In this document: positions 29,119 through 38,232 of the stretch, piece after piece
How positions within the stretch are numbered: position 1 is the first letter of the stretch
How the letters are laid out: every line of letters starts with the position of its first letter
Source of the DNA: Rhizobium grahamii CCGE 502
Lineage (GTDB): Bacteria > Pseudomonadota > Alphaproteobacteria > Rhizobiales > Rhizobiaceae
NCBI RefSeq assembly: GCF_000298315.2
Contig: NZ_AEYE02000035.1
Span: forward strand, 496,001 to 560,000
Length of the DNA stretch: 64,000 bases
Reading direction: 5' to 3'
Notes under the pieces: model-generated
What the model was told of the DNA's origin: nothing
What the model saw: the letters and a program-made list of their open reading frames with translations, nothing else
Databases searched by the model: none
Position numbers and translations under genes: made by a program

Positions 29119-29380
29119 TAGTGTCGGTGCCCGGCTATGCGAGTTTCAGCCGAACGCGTTGCCAGGCTGATTAGGTGCGGCCGAACCTCTCTCTCGTCCG
29201 TGTCGTAGCGCTATCTTGTCGTCCAGCTGGTTCGGTTTCCGATCGAGCATGGGCCTGATCACGTTCATCGGCGCGCTCATCGTCCGTCGATTTTTCGTCC
29301 AATCGCGGCGAGGTCGCCAACAGTCGCTGCCCTAGCTCCCGGAGTTTCCCTCCGCGAGAAGGCCGAGAGGTACCTAGCCA

Positions 29381-29861
29381 TCAGTAGGGTCCGACGCATT
29401 GGCGACGGGGTCCATAGTAGGGTTGGAAGGTTGTCGAACGCCCTGTACGTGCGATAGCGCGCATAGCACCAACTCACATGACTTCCCCCTTCGTAAGCGA
29501 CGGAAGGCTCATACTGGCGATATGGCCGGTAGTAGCCATAAGACCGGCCGTAGTAGCCGTAGGGAGAGCCATAATACGAGCCAGAGTAAGGACCGTAGTA
29601 GGGCTGTGCCAATGCGCCACCAATAATCGCCCCGACAGCCAGGCCACCCAGCGCTAAGCCCCAGTCAGATCCGTGATGATGGTGGTAGCCGCCGTAGTGG
29701 CCGCCGTTCCAATGGCCGCCGCCTCCGTGCCGCCACTGCACAGGCTCCGTCTGCTGCTCTACCACGAGCTTGGGTGGGTTGATGGCCGGAAACGCCTGAG
29801 CGGGCGTATTGCCGGGAACACCTGTGACCAAGCCAAACGCTATTACGGCTAGCTTTTTCAT
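29381..29861 (-). pseudogene. BA14K-motif surface protein, one-step frameshift near the C-terminus
   Basis: ATG 29861 follows GAGGAAACAGTC. A signal peptide (LAVIAFGLVTGVPGNTPAQA), a His/Gly-rich segment (GGGGHWNGGHYGGYHHHHG), a hydrophobic GLALGGLAVGAIIGGALA and a Tyr/Gly-rich repeat region lead into the BA14K motif WCYARYRTYRAFDN. There the frame slips (near 29430): the other frame continues FQPYYGPRRQCVGPY and a stop at 29381, exactly the family ending. As sequenced, the protein reads on to 29277 with an unrelated tail that lacks the conserved cysteine. A true frameshift or a sequencing error are both possible. Confidence 0.82.
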
Positions 29862-30108
29862 GACTGTTTCCTCTGCGCTCAAAGTGCAGGAATTATTTAC
29901 CCCTCCACCTGAACCAAAGGTGAACGCAATTTGTCCAAAATCGTTCCGCTGGAAGACCTTCTTGGCCATGTCTGGTGACGACCTCGATTAAAGTCGGGCA
30001 CAACCTGTCGGACCATGATCGCCAACGGATGGTCTCGACCGATGGACGTCAAAAAGATCGGTCAGATCCTTGAAAAGTTGAACGCGGCTTGCCCCGTTTG
30101 GCGAAGCG

Positions 30109-30826
30109 ATGCTCCGGCTCTCAAACTTGAGAGAGGACTCCCATGTCCTTGACGTTGCGGCCGGAACCGGTGAACCTGGGCTGACGGCGGCAGCTCGCGT
30201 GCCGCAGGGAAATGTGACCGTAACCGATCTTTCCGAGCGCATGCTGGCGATAGCCACCGAAAACGCGTTCGTCGTGGCCTGACGAATTTTGAGACTAGAG
30301 TTTGCGATGCCGGCGCGCTGCCTTTTCCCGATGCATCGTTCGATACCGTTCTCTGCCGCTTCGGCTTCATGTTCTTTCCCGACATCTCAACCGCCGCTCG
30401 AGAATTTGCACGGGTGTCAAAGCCAGGTGCACGGGTTTGCGCGGCCGTTTGGAACAGCCCTGACGAAAATCCTTGGGCAACGACGATCATGTCTACGGTG
30501 GCCCGGCACGTGGAGATACCCGCGCCGCCCCCTGGATCACCTGGGCTTTTTCGTTGCGCCGAAAGCAGATTGATGCGCGCACCGCCTTCGAAGAGGCCGC
30601 CCTGACAGATCTGCACGAGGAGGAATTTTCATCCACCATGTCCCACGAGTCCCCGGAGAAATACTGGGATTTCATGACAGACATCGCGGCACCCGTCGTT
30701 GGCGTGGCTTGCGAAAGCGACACGGCGACGCAAGCGAAAATCCGCCACGATGTTCTGGCCCTGGCGCGAGAGGCAACTCAGGGTGGCGAGGTGCGACTTC
30801 GTTCTTCTGCGACTGTCATTGTTTGA
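30109..30826 (+). pseudogene. Class I SAM-dependent methyltransferase, multiply frameshifted
   Basis: Motif I (VLDVAAGTGEPGLTAAA) and VTVTDLSERMLAIATENA are in one frame from about 30109. The frame shifts near 30272 to LTNFETRVCDAGALPFPDAS and RFGFMFFPDISTAAREFARV (motifs II-III), then again near 30580 to AFEEAALTDLHEEEFSSTMS and a C-terminal helix ending SSATVIV at 30826. At least two shifts make the enzyme inactive; the N-terminus before motif I is also degraded. Intact relatives are ubiE-like methyltransferases of unknown substrate. Confidence 0.85.
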
Positions 30827-31006
30827 ACACGCTAAACTGTCGCACCATAGAAGTGTTGAAGGGGAGCGGCGGAAAAATTGTCTCCCTCCCCAGCAGCGAA
30901 TGTCGCGACTGTCTCAACAATCAGCGTCGATTTCCCCGCAACTTGGAAAAGTTGGATGGTCCATTCCTGCGTGTCCATACGGATCGTGTCTAACCACCCC
31001 CTTACA

Positions 31007-31190
31007 TGGGGGAAACACCGTCGTCTTTTTGACGGTGCCATAGGCGAAGCTCGTGTCGATCCAGGCGATGCCTTCGATGTTGTGGATCTGTTGCCTGACG
31101 AACCGCACATACTCCTTCGGGCTCTGAACAAGAACGCGTGGGAGATAGTCGGCCTCCCTCGTCATCATCAGTCGTGTATTCTGTCGATGG
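31007..31190 (-). pseudogene. Lrp/AsnC regulator, C-terminal fragment
   Basis: The segment MMTREADYLPRVLVQSPKEY, then VRFVRQQIHNIEGIAWIDTS and TVKKTTVFP, is an AsnC/RAM ligand-binding domain. The DNA-binding half is missing upstream, and after TVFPP the sequence is unrelated. It is a fragment about 60 residues long, lying in the same decayed segment as the methyltransferase remains. Confidence 0.72.
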
Positions 31191-31399
31191 ATCGGACCTT
31201 CCGCGTCAGTTGAGGCCTTTCTATAGCCCAATCGACACATCCGTAATGCTGGTCTGAGCTTGAGTTCCACCCTTGATCCATGCCTCACGGACTGTGACGA
31301 ACAGGGAAGAAGCGCATGTTGGCCTGTTTGCGCGTTATTTTCTCCATTAAGTTGACCTCACCAGTGGTTTCTCATTGCCCTGAGCACCAGTAGGCATTT

Positions 31400-31417
31400 A
31401 TGACACATTAATGACAA
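31400..31417 (-). promoter_or_regulatory. PHO box (PhoB site) upstream of DUF47-pit
   Basis: Read on the minus strand this is TTGTCATTAATGTGTCAT: two TGTCAT direct repeats exactly 11 bp apart with AT-rich spacers, matching the rhizobial PhoB consensus CTGTCAT-N4-CTGTCAT. It lies 28 bases before the DUF47 start. In Sinorhizobium meliloti the homologous low-affinity system is repressed by PhoB when phosphate is scarce, and a promoter-proximal site fits repression. Confidence 0.75.
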
Positions 31418-31444
31418 TCGCGCCGGCCCTGAAAGCAACCTCGC

Positions 31445-32089
31445 ATGATGAACATTTTTCGCAAGCTGATGCCACGGGAGGACAGGTTCTTCGATATGTT
31501 TTCCAAGCATTCGAAAGCCGTCCTGGATGCAGCGGAAGCATTAAACGACCTGCTGAATGGCAAGGACCTTGATCAAAATTGCCGACGAATTGTAGCGCTT
31601 GAGAACAAGGCCGACGACATTACACGCGAGGTGCTGCTCGCTGTCAGGCGCAGCTTCATTACGCCCTTCGACCGTGGTGACATAAAGGACCTGATCCAGT
31701 CGATGGACGATGCCGTCGACATGATGCACAAGACGGTCAAAACCATACGGCTGTTCGAGCAATCGAGCTTCGATCCGCTAATGCAGCAGATGGGCGCGGA
31801 GATCGTTAAGGCAGCAAGACTCGTTGCGGAAGCAGTTGCCCTTCTCGATAAGCTTGGCCCGAACGCGCAGCGGCTCTCCGCAATTGCGGAAGAGGTCACT
31901 CGCGTCGAGGGAAGGTCCGATGAACTCTATGACGAGGGCCTGAAGACGCTGTTTAGAAGTCATGGGACCAGCGGAGACGCAATGGCCTATATGATCGGCA
32001 GTGAAATCTACGGCGAGCTCGAAAAAGTCGTCGACCGGTTCGAAGACGTCGCCAATGAGATCAGCGGCATTGTCATCGAGAACGTCTGA
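31445..32089 (+). CDS. DUF47 family phosphate transport accessory protein
   Basis: 214 aa, helical, PhoU-like fold. The DUF47 pattern is clear: an N-terminal helix (RKLMPREDRFFDMFSKHS), then DDITREVLLAVRRSFITPFD with the metal-binding acidic helix, and DLIQSMDDAVDMMHKTVKTI. In rhizobia this gene (called orfA) is co-transcribed with pit, and its product is thought to regulate the transporter. The stop overlaps the pit start by one base (TGATG), so the two are translationally coupled. Preceded by a PHO box. Confidence 0.94.
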   Translation: MMNIFRKLMPREDRFFDMFSKHSKAVLDAAEALNDLLNGKDLDQNCRRIVALENKADDITREVLLAVRRSFITPFDRGDIKDLIQSMDDAVDMMHKTVKTIRLFEQSSFDPLMQQMGAEIVKAARLVAEAVALLDKLGPNAQRLSAIAEEVTRVEGRSDELYDEGLKTLFRSHGTSGDAMAYMIGSEIYGELEKVVDRFEDVANEISGIVIENV

Positions 32090-33093
32090 TGGATGCCTCG
32101 ATAGCTCTGCCACTTCTCGTTGGCTTGATCGTCATTGCGCTGTTCTTCGATTTTCTGAACGGCTTGCATGATGCCGCCAATTCCATTGCCACTATCGTGT
32201 CCACACGTGTGCTTCGTCCGCAATACGCGGTCCTCTGGGCAGCGTTCTTCAATTTTATTGCCTTTGCGTTCTTCGGTCTTCATGTCGCCGAGACGCTTGG
32301 AACCGGAATCATCGATCCGGCCATCGTCTCTCCGCAGGTGATCTTTGCGGCCTTGATGGGCGCGATCATCTGGAACATCGTCACCTGGATTTTCGGCATA
32401 CCCTCAAGCTCATCGCATGCGCTCGTTGGTGGTCTCGTCGGCGCAGGCTGGGCGAAGGTCGGATTCGTCTCGATAGTCTGGGGCGGTTTCCTGAAAACAG
32501 TCGGAGCGATTTTCTTCTCTCCTGCCATCGGCTTCTTCCTCGCATTGATGCTGGTGCTTCTGGTTTCCTGGCTGTTCGTGCGGCAGACACCTTTTGCCGT
32601 CGATCGCACGTTCCGCGTCATGCAATTCGTCTCGGCCTCGCTCTATTCCCTCGGCCATGGCGGTAATGACGCGCAGAAGACGATGGGCATCATCGCCGTA
32701 TTGTTGTTCAGCCAAGGTCACTTGGGTTCGGAATTCTACGTGCCGTTCTGGGTGGTTATCTCTTGCCAGTCCGCAATGGCACTGGGCACCCTATGCGGTG
32801 GCTGGCGCATCGTCCACACCATGGGCTCGAAAATTACGCGCCTAAATCCTATGCAGGGGTTCTGCGCGGAAACTGGCGGGGCACTGACCCTGTTTGGCGC
32901 TACATGGCTCGGAATTCCGGTGTCGACGACCCATACCATTACCGGTGCCATTGTGGGTGTCGGTGCTGCTCGCCGCCTGTCTGCGGTCCGGTGGGGCCTG
33001 GCAAGCAATATCCTGATTGCGTGGATCATCACGATGCCTGCCGCTGCCGCAATTGCCGCGCTCTTCTACTGGATCGCGAGGCTCTTTAGTTAG
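32089..33093 (+). CDS. pit: Low-affinity inorganic phosphate transporter
   Basis: 334 aa, a PiT-family phosphate symporter with about ten membrane segments. The duplicated family signatures are present: the N-terminal DFLNGLHDAANSIATIVSTR and the C-terminal GIPVSTTHTITGAIVGVGAA, plus GIPSSSSHALVGGLVGAGWA and SLGHGGNDAQKTMG. The length is typical of the short rhizobial Pit. It takes up phosphate or metal-phosphate when phosphate is plentiful. Coupled to the DUF47 gene upstream and presumably repressed by PhoB through the PHO box. Confidence 0.96.
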   Translation: MDASIALPLLVGLIVIALFFDFLNGLHDAANSIATIVSTRVLRPQYAVLWAAFFNFIAFAFFGLHVAETLGTGIIDPAIVSPQVIFAALMGAIIWNIVTWIFGIPSSSSHALVGGLVGAGWAKVGFVSIVWGGFLKTVGAIFFSPAIGFFLALMLVLLVSWLFVRQTPFAVDRTFRVMQFVSASLYSLGHGGNDAQKTMGIIAVLLFSQGHLGSEFYVPFWVVISCQSAMALGTLCGGWRIVHTMGSKITRLNPMQGFCAETGGALTLFGATWLGIPVSTTHTITGAIVGVGAARRLSAVRWGLASNILIAWIITMPAAAAIAALFYWIARLFS

Positions 33094-33161
33094 GACAAGC
33101 TTCTGCTGACTCCGGTTTGAAGCCATGAGAGACCAGACCTTATAGACACTCATGAAACCGA

Positions 33162-34826
33162 TCAGAAGCGGGCATCTGCCAATCCGCAGAAGGGGTCGAC
33201 CGGGTTGTTTCGGTTCCACGGCGTCTTTCCGAGCAATGCGTCCAGCACCGCGCGCTGCATCGTTTCGGTGGTCGAATAAGCGTTGATGTAGGTCGGTACG
33301 CGCGGCGCGTCGTAGAGAAGATAGGGATAGCCGAATGAGATCATTACAGTCGGAACATCGTGCCAGCCCCGCCACATGGCCTGGCCGAAATTGCCTGTAA
33401 GCTTGAGCCAGTCGAGAAAGACGCGGCCGCGTGTCAAAAGTGTTTCGTCGCCGAGGAGGTAGAGCAGGAGGTCATAATCTTTGGTTTCCACCTCCATTTC
33501 AGGCGTGTGCATCGTTACTTCGAAGCCATAACCTTCCAACATCTCCGGCAGTACAAATCGCTGTGGCCCTGGCCAGAACGGAACAACGATGTCACCGCTG
33601 AAAACCAGTACGCGTCGATGCTTTCGCGGATCAAGCGGCAGGAGTCTGCCAATGTCCTTGACGAGAGTGGGTATTCGCCGCGAGACCGCATTTGCATAGG
33701 CTGAGTTCCTCTCCGTCGCCACTTCGATGGCCGGGCTTGTCTCCGACTGCTGCGGTCTGTGCAATCCAAGTGCAGCCTTCAGACCGAGTTGGCGAATCAG
33801 CGCCTCGTCAACCCGCTCTTCACTCAGCCGGCCGTCGGCGAGCGCTGCCTTGAGATAGGCGAGGTCCGCGTCGCAATCGTCAGAAAAGAGAATGATGTCG
33901 CAGCCGGAAGAGATGAGTTCCGGCAGATACTCCGAACGTTTCGACCATGAACCGAGCCCCGCCATCGGGGTAGCATCCGAGACGATCAGACCATTGAAGC
34001 CCAAACGTTTGCGCAAGAGTTCGTCGTTCAGCAGACGGCTGATCGATGCAGGACGAAAGGCTTCGATCCCGGCGTCCGGCACAATGGAGTGCACGAAGCT
34101 TGGTAGCGCGATATGAGCCGACATCACCGACATCACCCCGGCCTCTATCGCCTGCCGGTAGAGCCGGCCGAAATTATTCTCCCAGTCTTCCATGCCAAGC
34201 GGGTTGACCGTGGTCAGCAGATGCTGATCGCGATCGTCGAAACCCTCGCCAGGCCAATGCTTGACGGCCGAGGCAATGCCGTTTTTCTGGAACACCTCCA
34301 TCTGCGTGATCGCATGGCGCTCGATCACGGCGACGTCCGAGCCAAACCCGCGCGTCGCAACTATGGAGCTGCGAAACGCCGCATTGATGTCAAGGACCGG
34401 CGTGAACGACCAGTTGATCCCGGCAGCGCGAGCCTCTTCGGCCATAATGCGGCTCACCTCGGCGGTCGCTTCAATATCATCGAGTGCGGCAAGCCCGAGC
34501 GGGTTCGGCATCTCCGCCGCGCCTGAAAGCCCAAGCCGACTGCCCTCGAGATCGGCGGAGACGAGGAGCGGCGTCGGCAGGTCGTTGTTCAAGGAGGCGA
34601 TCAGCGCGCGCTCCGCAGCCGCATCCGCACCGTCGAAACGCGTGATACTTCCCGGCCGGAAGGCTTTCAGTTGCTCAACCTTGCTGGAATCGGTCCCGAA
34701 TAGGACGAGATTGAAAAGCTGACGCAGCCTGTCGTCGCCTGACAAGGAGGTGATGCGCTCCTTGACCCAAGCCATGCCGTGACTGTCGAGGTTGAAAGGC
34801 GGATTAGCGAGATGGTCGAATGTCAT
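33162..34826 (-). CDS. Glycoside hydrolase family 3 protein (NagZ-like)
   Basis: 554 aa from ATG 34826 (GGAGG upstream). The GH3 N-terminal barrel includes PTPLLVSADLEGSRLGLSG, WSFTPVLDINAAFRSSIVAT and the KHWPGEGF segment, a variant of the conserved KH(F)PG motif. LIVSDATPMAGLGSW corresponds to the nucleophile-Asp loop (VSDA). A C-terminal GH3 domain follows (about 390-550) and the signal peptide is absent, so the enzyme is probably cytoplasmic. NagZ itself is shorter (about 340 aa); this two-domain form may act on N-acetylhexosaminides or other beta-glycosides. Alone on the strand, convergent with pit. Confidence 0.88.
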   Translation of the reverse strand: MTFDHLANPPFNLDSHGMAWVKERITSLSGDDRLRQLFNLVLFGTDSSKVEQLKAFRPGSITRFDGADAAAERALIASLNNDLPTPLLVSADLEGSRLGLSGAAEMPNPLGLAALDDIEATAEVSRIMAEEARAAGINWSFTPVLDINAAFRSSIVATRGFGSDVAVIERHAITQMEVFQKNGIASAVKHWPGEGFDDRDQHLLTTVNPLGMEDWENNFGRLYRQAIEAGVMSVMSAHIALPSFVHSIVPDAGIEAFRPASISRLLNDELLRKRLGFNGLIVSDATPMAGLGSWSKRSEYLPELISSGCDIILFSDDCDADLAYLKAALADGRLSEERVDEALIRQLGLKAALGLHRPQQSETSPAIEVATERNSAYANAVSRRIPTLVKDIGRLLPLDPRKHRRVLVFSGDIVVPFWPGPQRFVLPEMLEGYGFEVTMHTPEMEVETKDYDLLLYLLGDETLLTRGRVFLDWLKLTGNFGQAMWRGWHDVPTVMISFGYPYLLYDAPRVPTYINAYSTTETMQRAVLDALLGKTPWNRNNPVDPFCGLADARF

Positions 34827-35034
34827 TGGCCCATACCTCCGCTGGTCTGCCAGTACCATAGGACAATTCAGCGACGTCGCCAAAGCTAGCACTCCCTCCG
34901 CGATGATCTTCCCAGCGTCGAAGACGATCAACAACCAGAAACGCTAGTACTGCTCCTCAGCGTGAGGAACGTGAAGTTCGGTCAAGGGCCGATAGTAGGC
35001 CCACTGCCCCATCTTCTGTCGCCGTATTGCGCGC

Positions 35035-35472
35035 TCACCTTAGTTCCTGGGCGAGCCCGATGAGAAGTCCCTCAGGCCCGCGGATGTAGCAGAGCCGATA
35101 GGTGTCCTTATACTGCACTACCTCGCCTACGAGCTGCGCGCCGTGCTGGTAGAGCCGTTCAAGAGTTTCGTCGATGTCCTCCACGGCGAACATGACGCGG
35201 AGATAGCCGAGGGCGTTGACCGGTGCGTTCCGGTGATCGGCGATGACAGGCGGCGCAAGGTAGCGGCAGAGCTCGAGCCGGCTATGGCCGTCCGGCGTGC
35301 ACATCATGGCAATCTCCACGCGCTGATCGCCCAATCCGGTGACCCGTCCAGCCCATTCTCCTTCGATCGTCGCCATCCCTTCAAGCTCGAGTCCGAGTTC
35401 GCGAAAGAAATCAATCGTCCCTCCGAGGTCTTCGACGACGATTCCTACATTATCCATCCGCTTGAGCGCCAT
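35035..35472 (-). CDS. VOC family (glyoxalase/bleomycin resistance-like) protein
   Basis: 145 aa from ATG 35472. Two beta-alpha-beta-beta-beta modules of the vicinal-oxygen-chelate fold: DNVGIVVEDLGGTIDFFREL with RVEIAMMCTPDGHSRLELCR, and RVMFAVEDIDETLERLYQHG with YIRGPEGLLIGLAQEL. Metal ligands of the type His/Glu are possible at the second-strand glutamate (LELCR) but the first-strand histidine is replaced by asparagine (DNVG), so classical glyoxalase I activity is uncertain. Transcribed alone. Confidence 0.88.
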   Translation of the reverse strand: MALKRMDNVGIVVEDLGGTIDFFRELGLELEGMATIEGEWAGRVTGLGDQRVEIAMMCTPDGHSRLELCRYLAPPVIADHRNAPVNALGYLRVMFAVEDIDETLERLYQHGAQLVGEVVQYKDTYRLCYIRGPEGLLIGLAQELR

Positions 35473-35487
35473 TTTCCCGATCTCCAA

Positions 35488-35972
35488 CGTCCAGTCTCGG
35501 CCGTTAACTCATGAAGCTACTGCGAACTTAAAGACCCGTCACTCGATGTGAAGCCCCCATATTTCCAATCGTAACTCAACGTCTCGATCTTGTTTGATGC
35601 GAAGGGCGGACGAATATGATCAGCAGTTCCACCGATTGCTCGCGTGTCTCGAGACCGGGTTGGTGCCGGTCGTATACGTGTGGCGTTATCGGGTAACCTG
35701 TTAGGTCCATGAGGTTGCTGTGCTTACTCGTGACCTTCCAATCGGAATTCACCTACGCCATGCGGAGGCCCGATGGTGGGTCGAGATATCGGAATTCGGA
35801 CGCACAGCTGCCGTGCAATCATCGCCGCCCACACTATTCGGTTCGGTTCGCACCACCCGTCGATCTGGGTGCACCGCTAACGCGCCAACGGTTGCTTCCG
35901 TAGCGACACAGCCGAGCAGAAGCACTGCGGTCTTGCGGTGTTGCTAACACCTCGTCCATCATCGATGGCGAC
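35488..35972. other. Intergenic, nothing recognised
   Basis: About 480 bases between the VOC gene and the acetyltransferase remnant. No gene with start signals, no terminator with a T-run. Confidence 0.4.
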
Positions 35973-36552
35973 ATGGAATCGATGGGGCGTCTCGTGAGCA
36001 AAAGTGAACGACAGAAGATGGCAGCCGGAGAGTGGTACTGCTGCCTCGATCCGGAACTCGATGCTCTGCGCTTGATTGCGCGCAAAGCGGTGCATCAACA
36101 CAATACCCTTGATCCCGAAAGTCGGGGCAACATTGCGCCAGCGCTAAAGGCACTTTTCCCGAAAGCGCCTGAAGATGCGTTCATCGAGGCACCGTTCCAT
36201 TGCGCCTATGGATTGAACGTTTCGCTCGGCCATCGTGTCTATCTCAATGCCGGTTGCACTATTCTGGACACCGCGAGTGTCCGGATTGGCGATGGCTCCA
36301 TGCTCGGACCTGGTGTCCAATTGCGCTGATCATCACCGGGACCCCGCTCTCAGACGGAGTGGTTTGGAAATTGACCGCCCAGTGGAGATCGGTGCTGACG
36401 TCTGGGTCGGCGGCGGCGCTATTATTCTCGGCGGCGTGATCATCGGCGATGGCGCCATCATCGGCGCCGGTTCTCTCGTCACCCGTAGTGTCGCGAAAGG
36501 CGCAACGGTCATCGGAAACCCTGCGCGAGAGGTACGCCCCAAAGACCCTTGA
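35973..36552 (+). pseudogene. NodL/Maa-type sugar O-acetyltransferase, frameshifted
   Basis: The N-terminal domain (SKSERQKMAAGEWYCCLDPE) and the first coils of the left-handed beta helix (NVSLGHRVYLNAGCTILDTA) are in one frame; the likely start is GTG 35994. After MLGPGVQL the loss of one base near 36323 gives a stop. In the next frame CADHHRDPALRRSGLEI, the catalytic histidine loop, and the hexapeptide repeats VWVGGGAIILGGVIIGDGA continue to the normal end at 36552. Intact relatives acetylate maltose, glucose or lipo-chitooligosaccharides (NodL). One indel from a complete gene. Confidence 0.88.
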
Positions 36553-36584
36553 GCCATTTGCTCGCAAGTTGTTACCCAATTAGC

Positions 36585-37415
36585 GTGGAAACCGCGCGGC
36601 TAAACATCAATTGGGTAGAAACGCGTGATCGCGGGACCAATAAATTTGACATCGTGGGCCACGGGGGAGACCCTGAGGGAGCAGCGATTCGGATCGCACA
36701 GTTCGCTTCCGCGATTCAACGTGACGCGCGTTTCCCCCTTGTTGAGTCCAGAGCTATCAGGAGAAAAACCGTGATACCTTCGAGCCTCTTCTATGATCTT
36801 GTTGATTCCGAGATCGCGTTTAAAATCGTGCAGAGGAATTTCAACAGTCCCAATCACATCTTCAGCGTGCCGCGCGCCAAAGACGGCCAGCTCCGCTTAA
36901 CGATACTCGGAAGTCAGGCGCTCATTGGGTCCGCCGATGCTATTCTTGCTCGTTTGAACGCGCTCTTGTGCGAGCATCCTTCGCCCCAGATCCAGCATAC
37001 GTTCAGACAATCTACCGCCACTGGTACGGTTGTGCAGTATTCGCTTTTTCCCGAGGCGGAAAAGGGTAGGCAACTGGGTTTACCGGAACAAATGTCTGTC
37101 GAGTGCCGTATTGTTCCCACCGACCAGCCGGGTGCCGATCGGGAAACTGTGCTTGTGAATGTCAATGTTGAGGCACGACATAGCCTTCATCTTATGGAGC
37201 GCTTGGGAAAAGACAATATCCAGGAAATCTGCCGCCTTTCCACTCACGCGCTCCCCAGGGACATTCATCAGAGATTGGCAGCCAACGGATACTATGAGCA
37301 GAGCTTCATGAGTCTATATGGCGAGGAAGCCCTTGAAGAGGCCAAGACAAGACTAAAGGACGCTTGCGATCGCTGGGTTTCTGAGACTGGTGACCTGCGA
37401 CACGCCCGTCACTGA
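36585..37415 (+). CDS. Unrecognised protein, about 276-288 aa
   Basis: A long coding-quality frame with no family I recognise. The start is uncertain: GTG 36585 or TTG 36549, the latter overlapping the acetyltransferase stop; neither has a clear ribosome-binding site, so the gene may be 5'-truncated. The sequence is soluble, mixed alpha/beta, with IVGHGGDPEGAAIRIAQFAS near the N-terminus, VVQYSLFPEAEKG in the middle and a charged C-terminal helix (EEALEEAKTRLKDACDRW). Its base composition is less GC-rich than that of its neighbours in places, which hints at transfer. No function is proposed. Confidence 0.6.
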   Translation: METARLNINWVETRDRGTNKFDIVGHGGDPEGAAIRIAQFASAIQRDARFPLVESRAIRRKTVIPSSLFYDLVDSEIAFKIVQRNFNSPNHIFSVPRAKDGQLRLTILGSQALIGSADAILARLNALLCEHPSPQIQHTFRQSTATGTVVQYSLFPEAEKGRQLGLPEQMSVECRIVPTDQPGADRETVLVNVNVEARHSLHLMERLGKDNIQEICRLSTHALPRDIHQRLAANGYYEQSFMSLYGEEALEEAKTRLKDACDRWVSETGDLRHARH

Positions 37416-37490
37416 AAAGTCTAGCCGTGAATGGAAGGCTTAGTTGGTTGCGAATTCAAAAGCCGGACTTGGCGTCTTTTTGCTAAGGAG

Positions 37491-37528
37491 CACCGGACAG
37501 TCATTGTTCGTCAACAACCGGTCCGGTG
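37491..37528. terminator. Two-tier hairpin after the unrecognised gene
   Basis: Outer stem CACCGGAC (37491-37498) with GTCCGGTG (37521-37528), and an inner stem TTGTT (37504-37508) with AACAA (37513-37517). It is followed by TTCGTTTCG, a weak T-rich tail. It may end transcription of the gene before it; the LysR remnant approaches from the other side. Confidence 0.45.
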
Positions 37529-37547
37529 TTCGTTTCGATAACAATAT

Positions 37548-38232
37548 TCACCGCTTCGCCCGCGCCATCGACCGTGCGATATCGACAATGTCGTCGCGTG
37601 AGGCGGTCGGATCTTCCCGGTTCCAGGCGATGCCAAGGCCGATCCGGAAGTCGATTCCCTTCACCGCCTTGAGCTCGAAGGCCCGGTCTGGAAGATCAAG
37701 CGTTCACAGGCGCAAAGCCAATGCCATGGCCGGCCGAGATCAGCGACACCAGTGAATAGGTGTCGTCGCAAGTATAGGCGATGTTGGCAGTCACCCCATG
37801 TTCCTCGAACTTTTTCTGGAAGTAGCGCTCCGTGAATGACTGGTTCTGGCGCTTGAAGACGATGATCTTCTTATTGCTAAGATCGTCGATGGCAATTTCC
37901 TCCTTGCCCGCCAGCGGATGGGTTCGAGCCACCGCCAGGTGATAGATCTCATGAGCAATCGAGAAGAAGCGCAGCGAGCCGATGTTTTCTACCGGGCGGA
38001 TGAAGCCGAGATTGAGCTGGCCGCTCTCCAGCCCGCGGATGATGTCGCTGGTTTTGCCCGAGGCAATATGGATGCGGACATCGGGGAACTTCGGGCGATC
38101 TTTGCAAGGAAGGTCGGCAGCATGCCCATGGTGGCCGGATAGATCGAGCCGATTCTGATCTGGCGGATGCTCCTCCCACCGGCGGGCCCTCGTCAGCTCG
38201 GTCGTCAGGTCGACCTCGCTGAGGATCCTCAC
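37548..38232 (-). pseudogene. LysR family regulator, lacking DNA-binding domain, frameshifted
   Basis: The substrate-binding domain is recognisable: FPDVRIHIASGKTSDIIRGL, LNLGFIRPVENIGSLRFFS, DDTYSLVSLISAGHGIGFAP. Frames break near 38110 (the segment before PKFPDVR) and near 37702, after which LDLPDRAFELKAVKGIDFRI and GIAWNREDPTASRDDIVD continue to a stop at 37548. The N-terminal helix-turn-helix is gone: similarity stops at about 38232, where an unrelated XRE-type gene remnant begins in the opposite direction. A recombination junction truncated both. Confidence 0.86.

Noticed and set aside
37444-37755. Plus-strand 103-aa frame
   Set aside because: Overlaps the hairpin and the antisense of the LysR remnant; no supporting signals.
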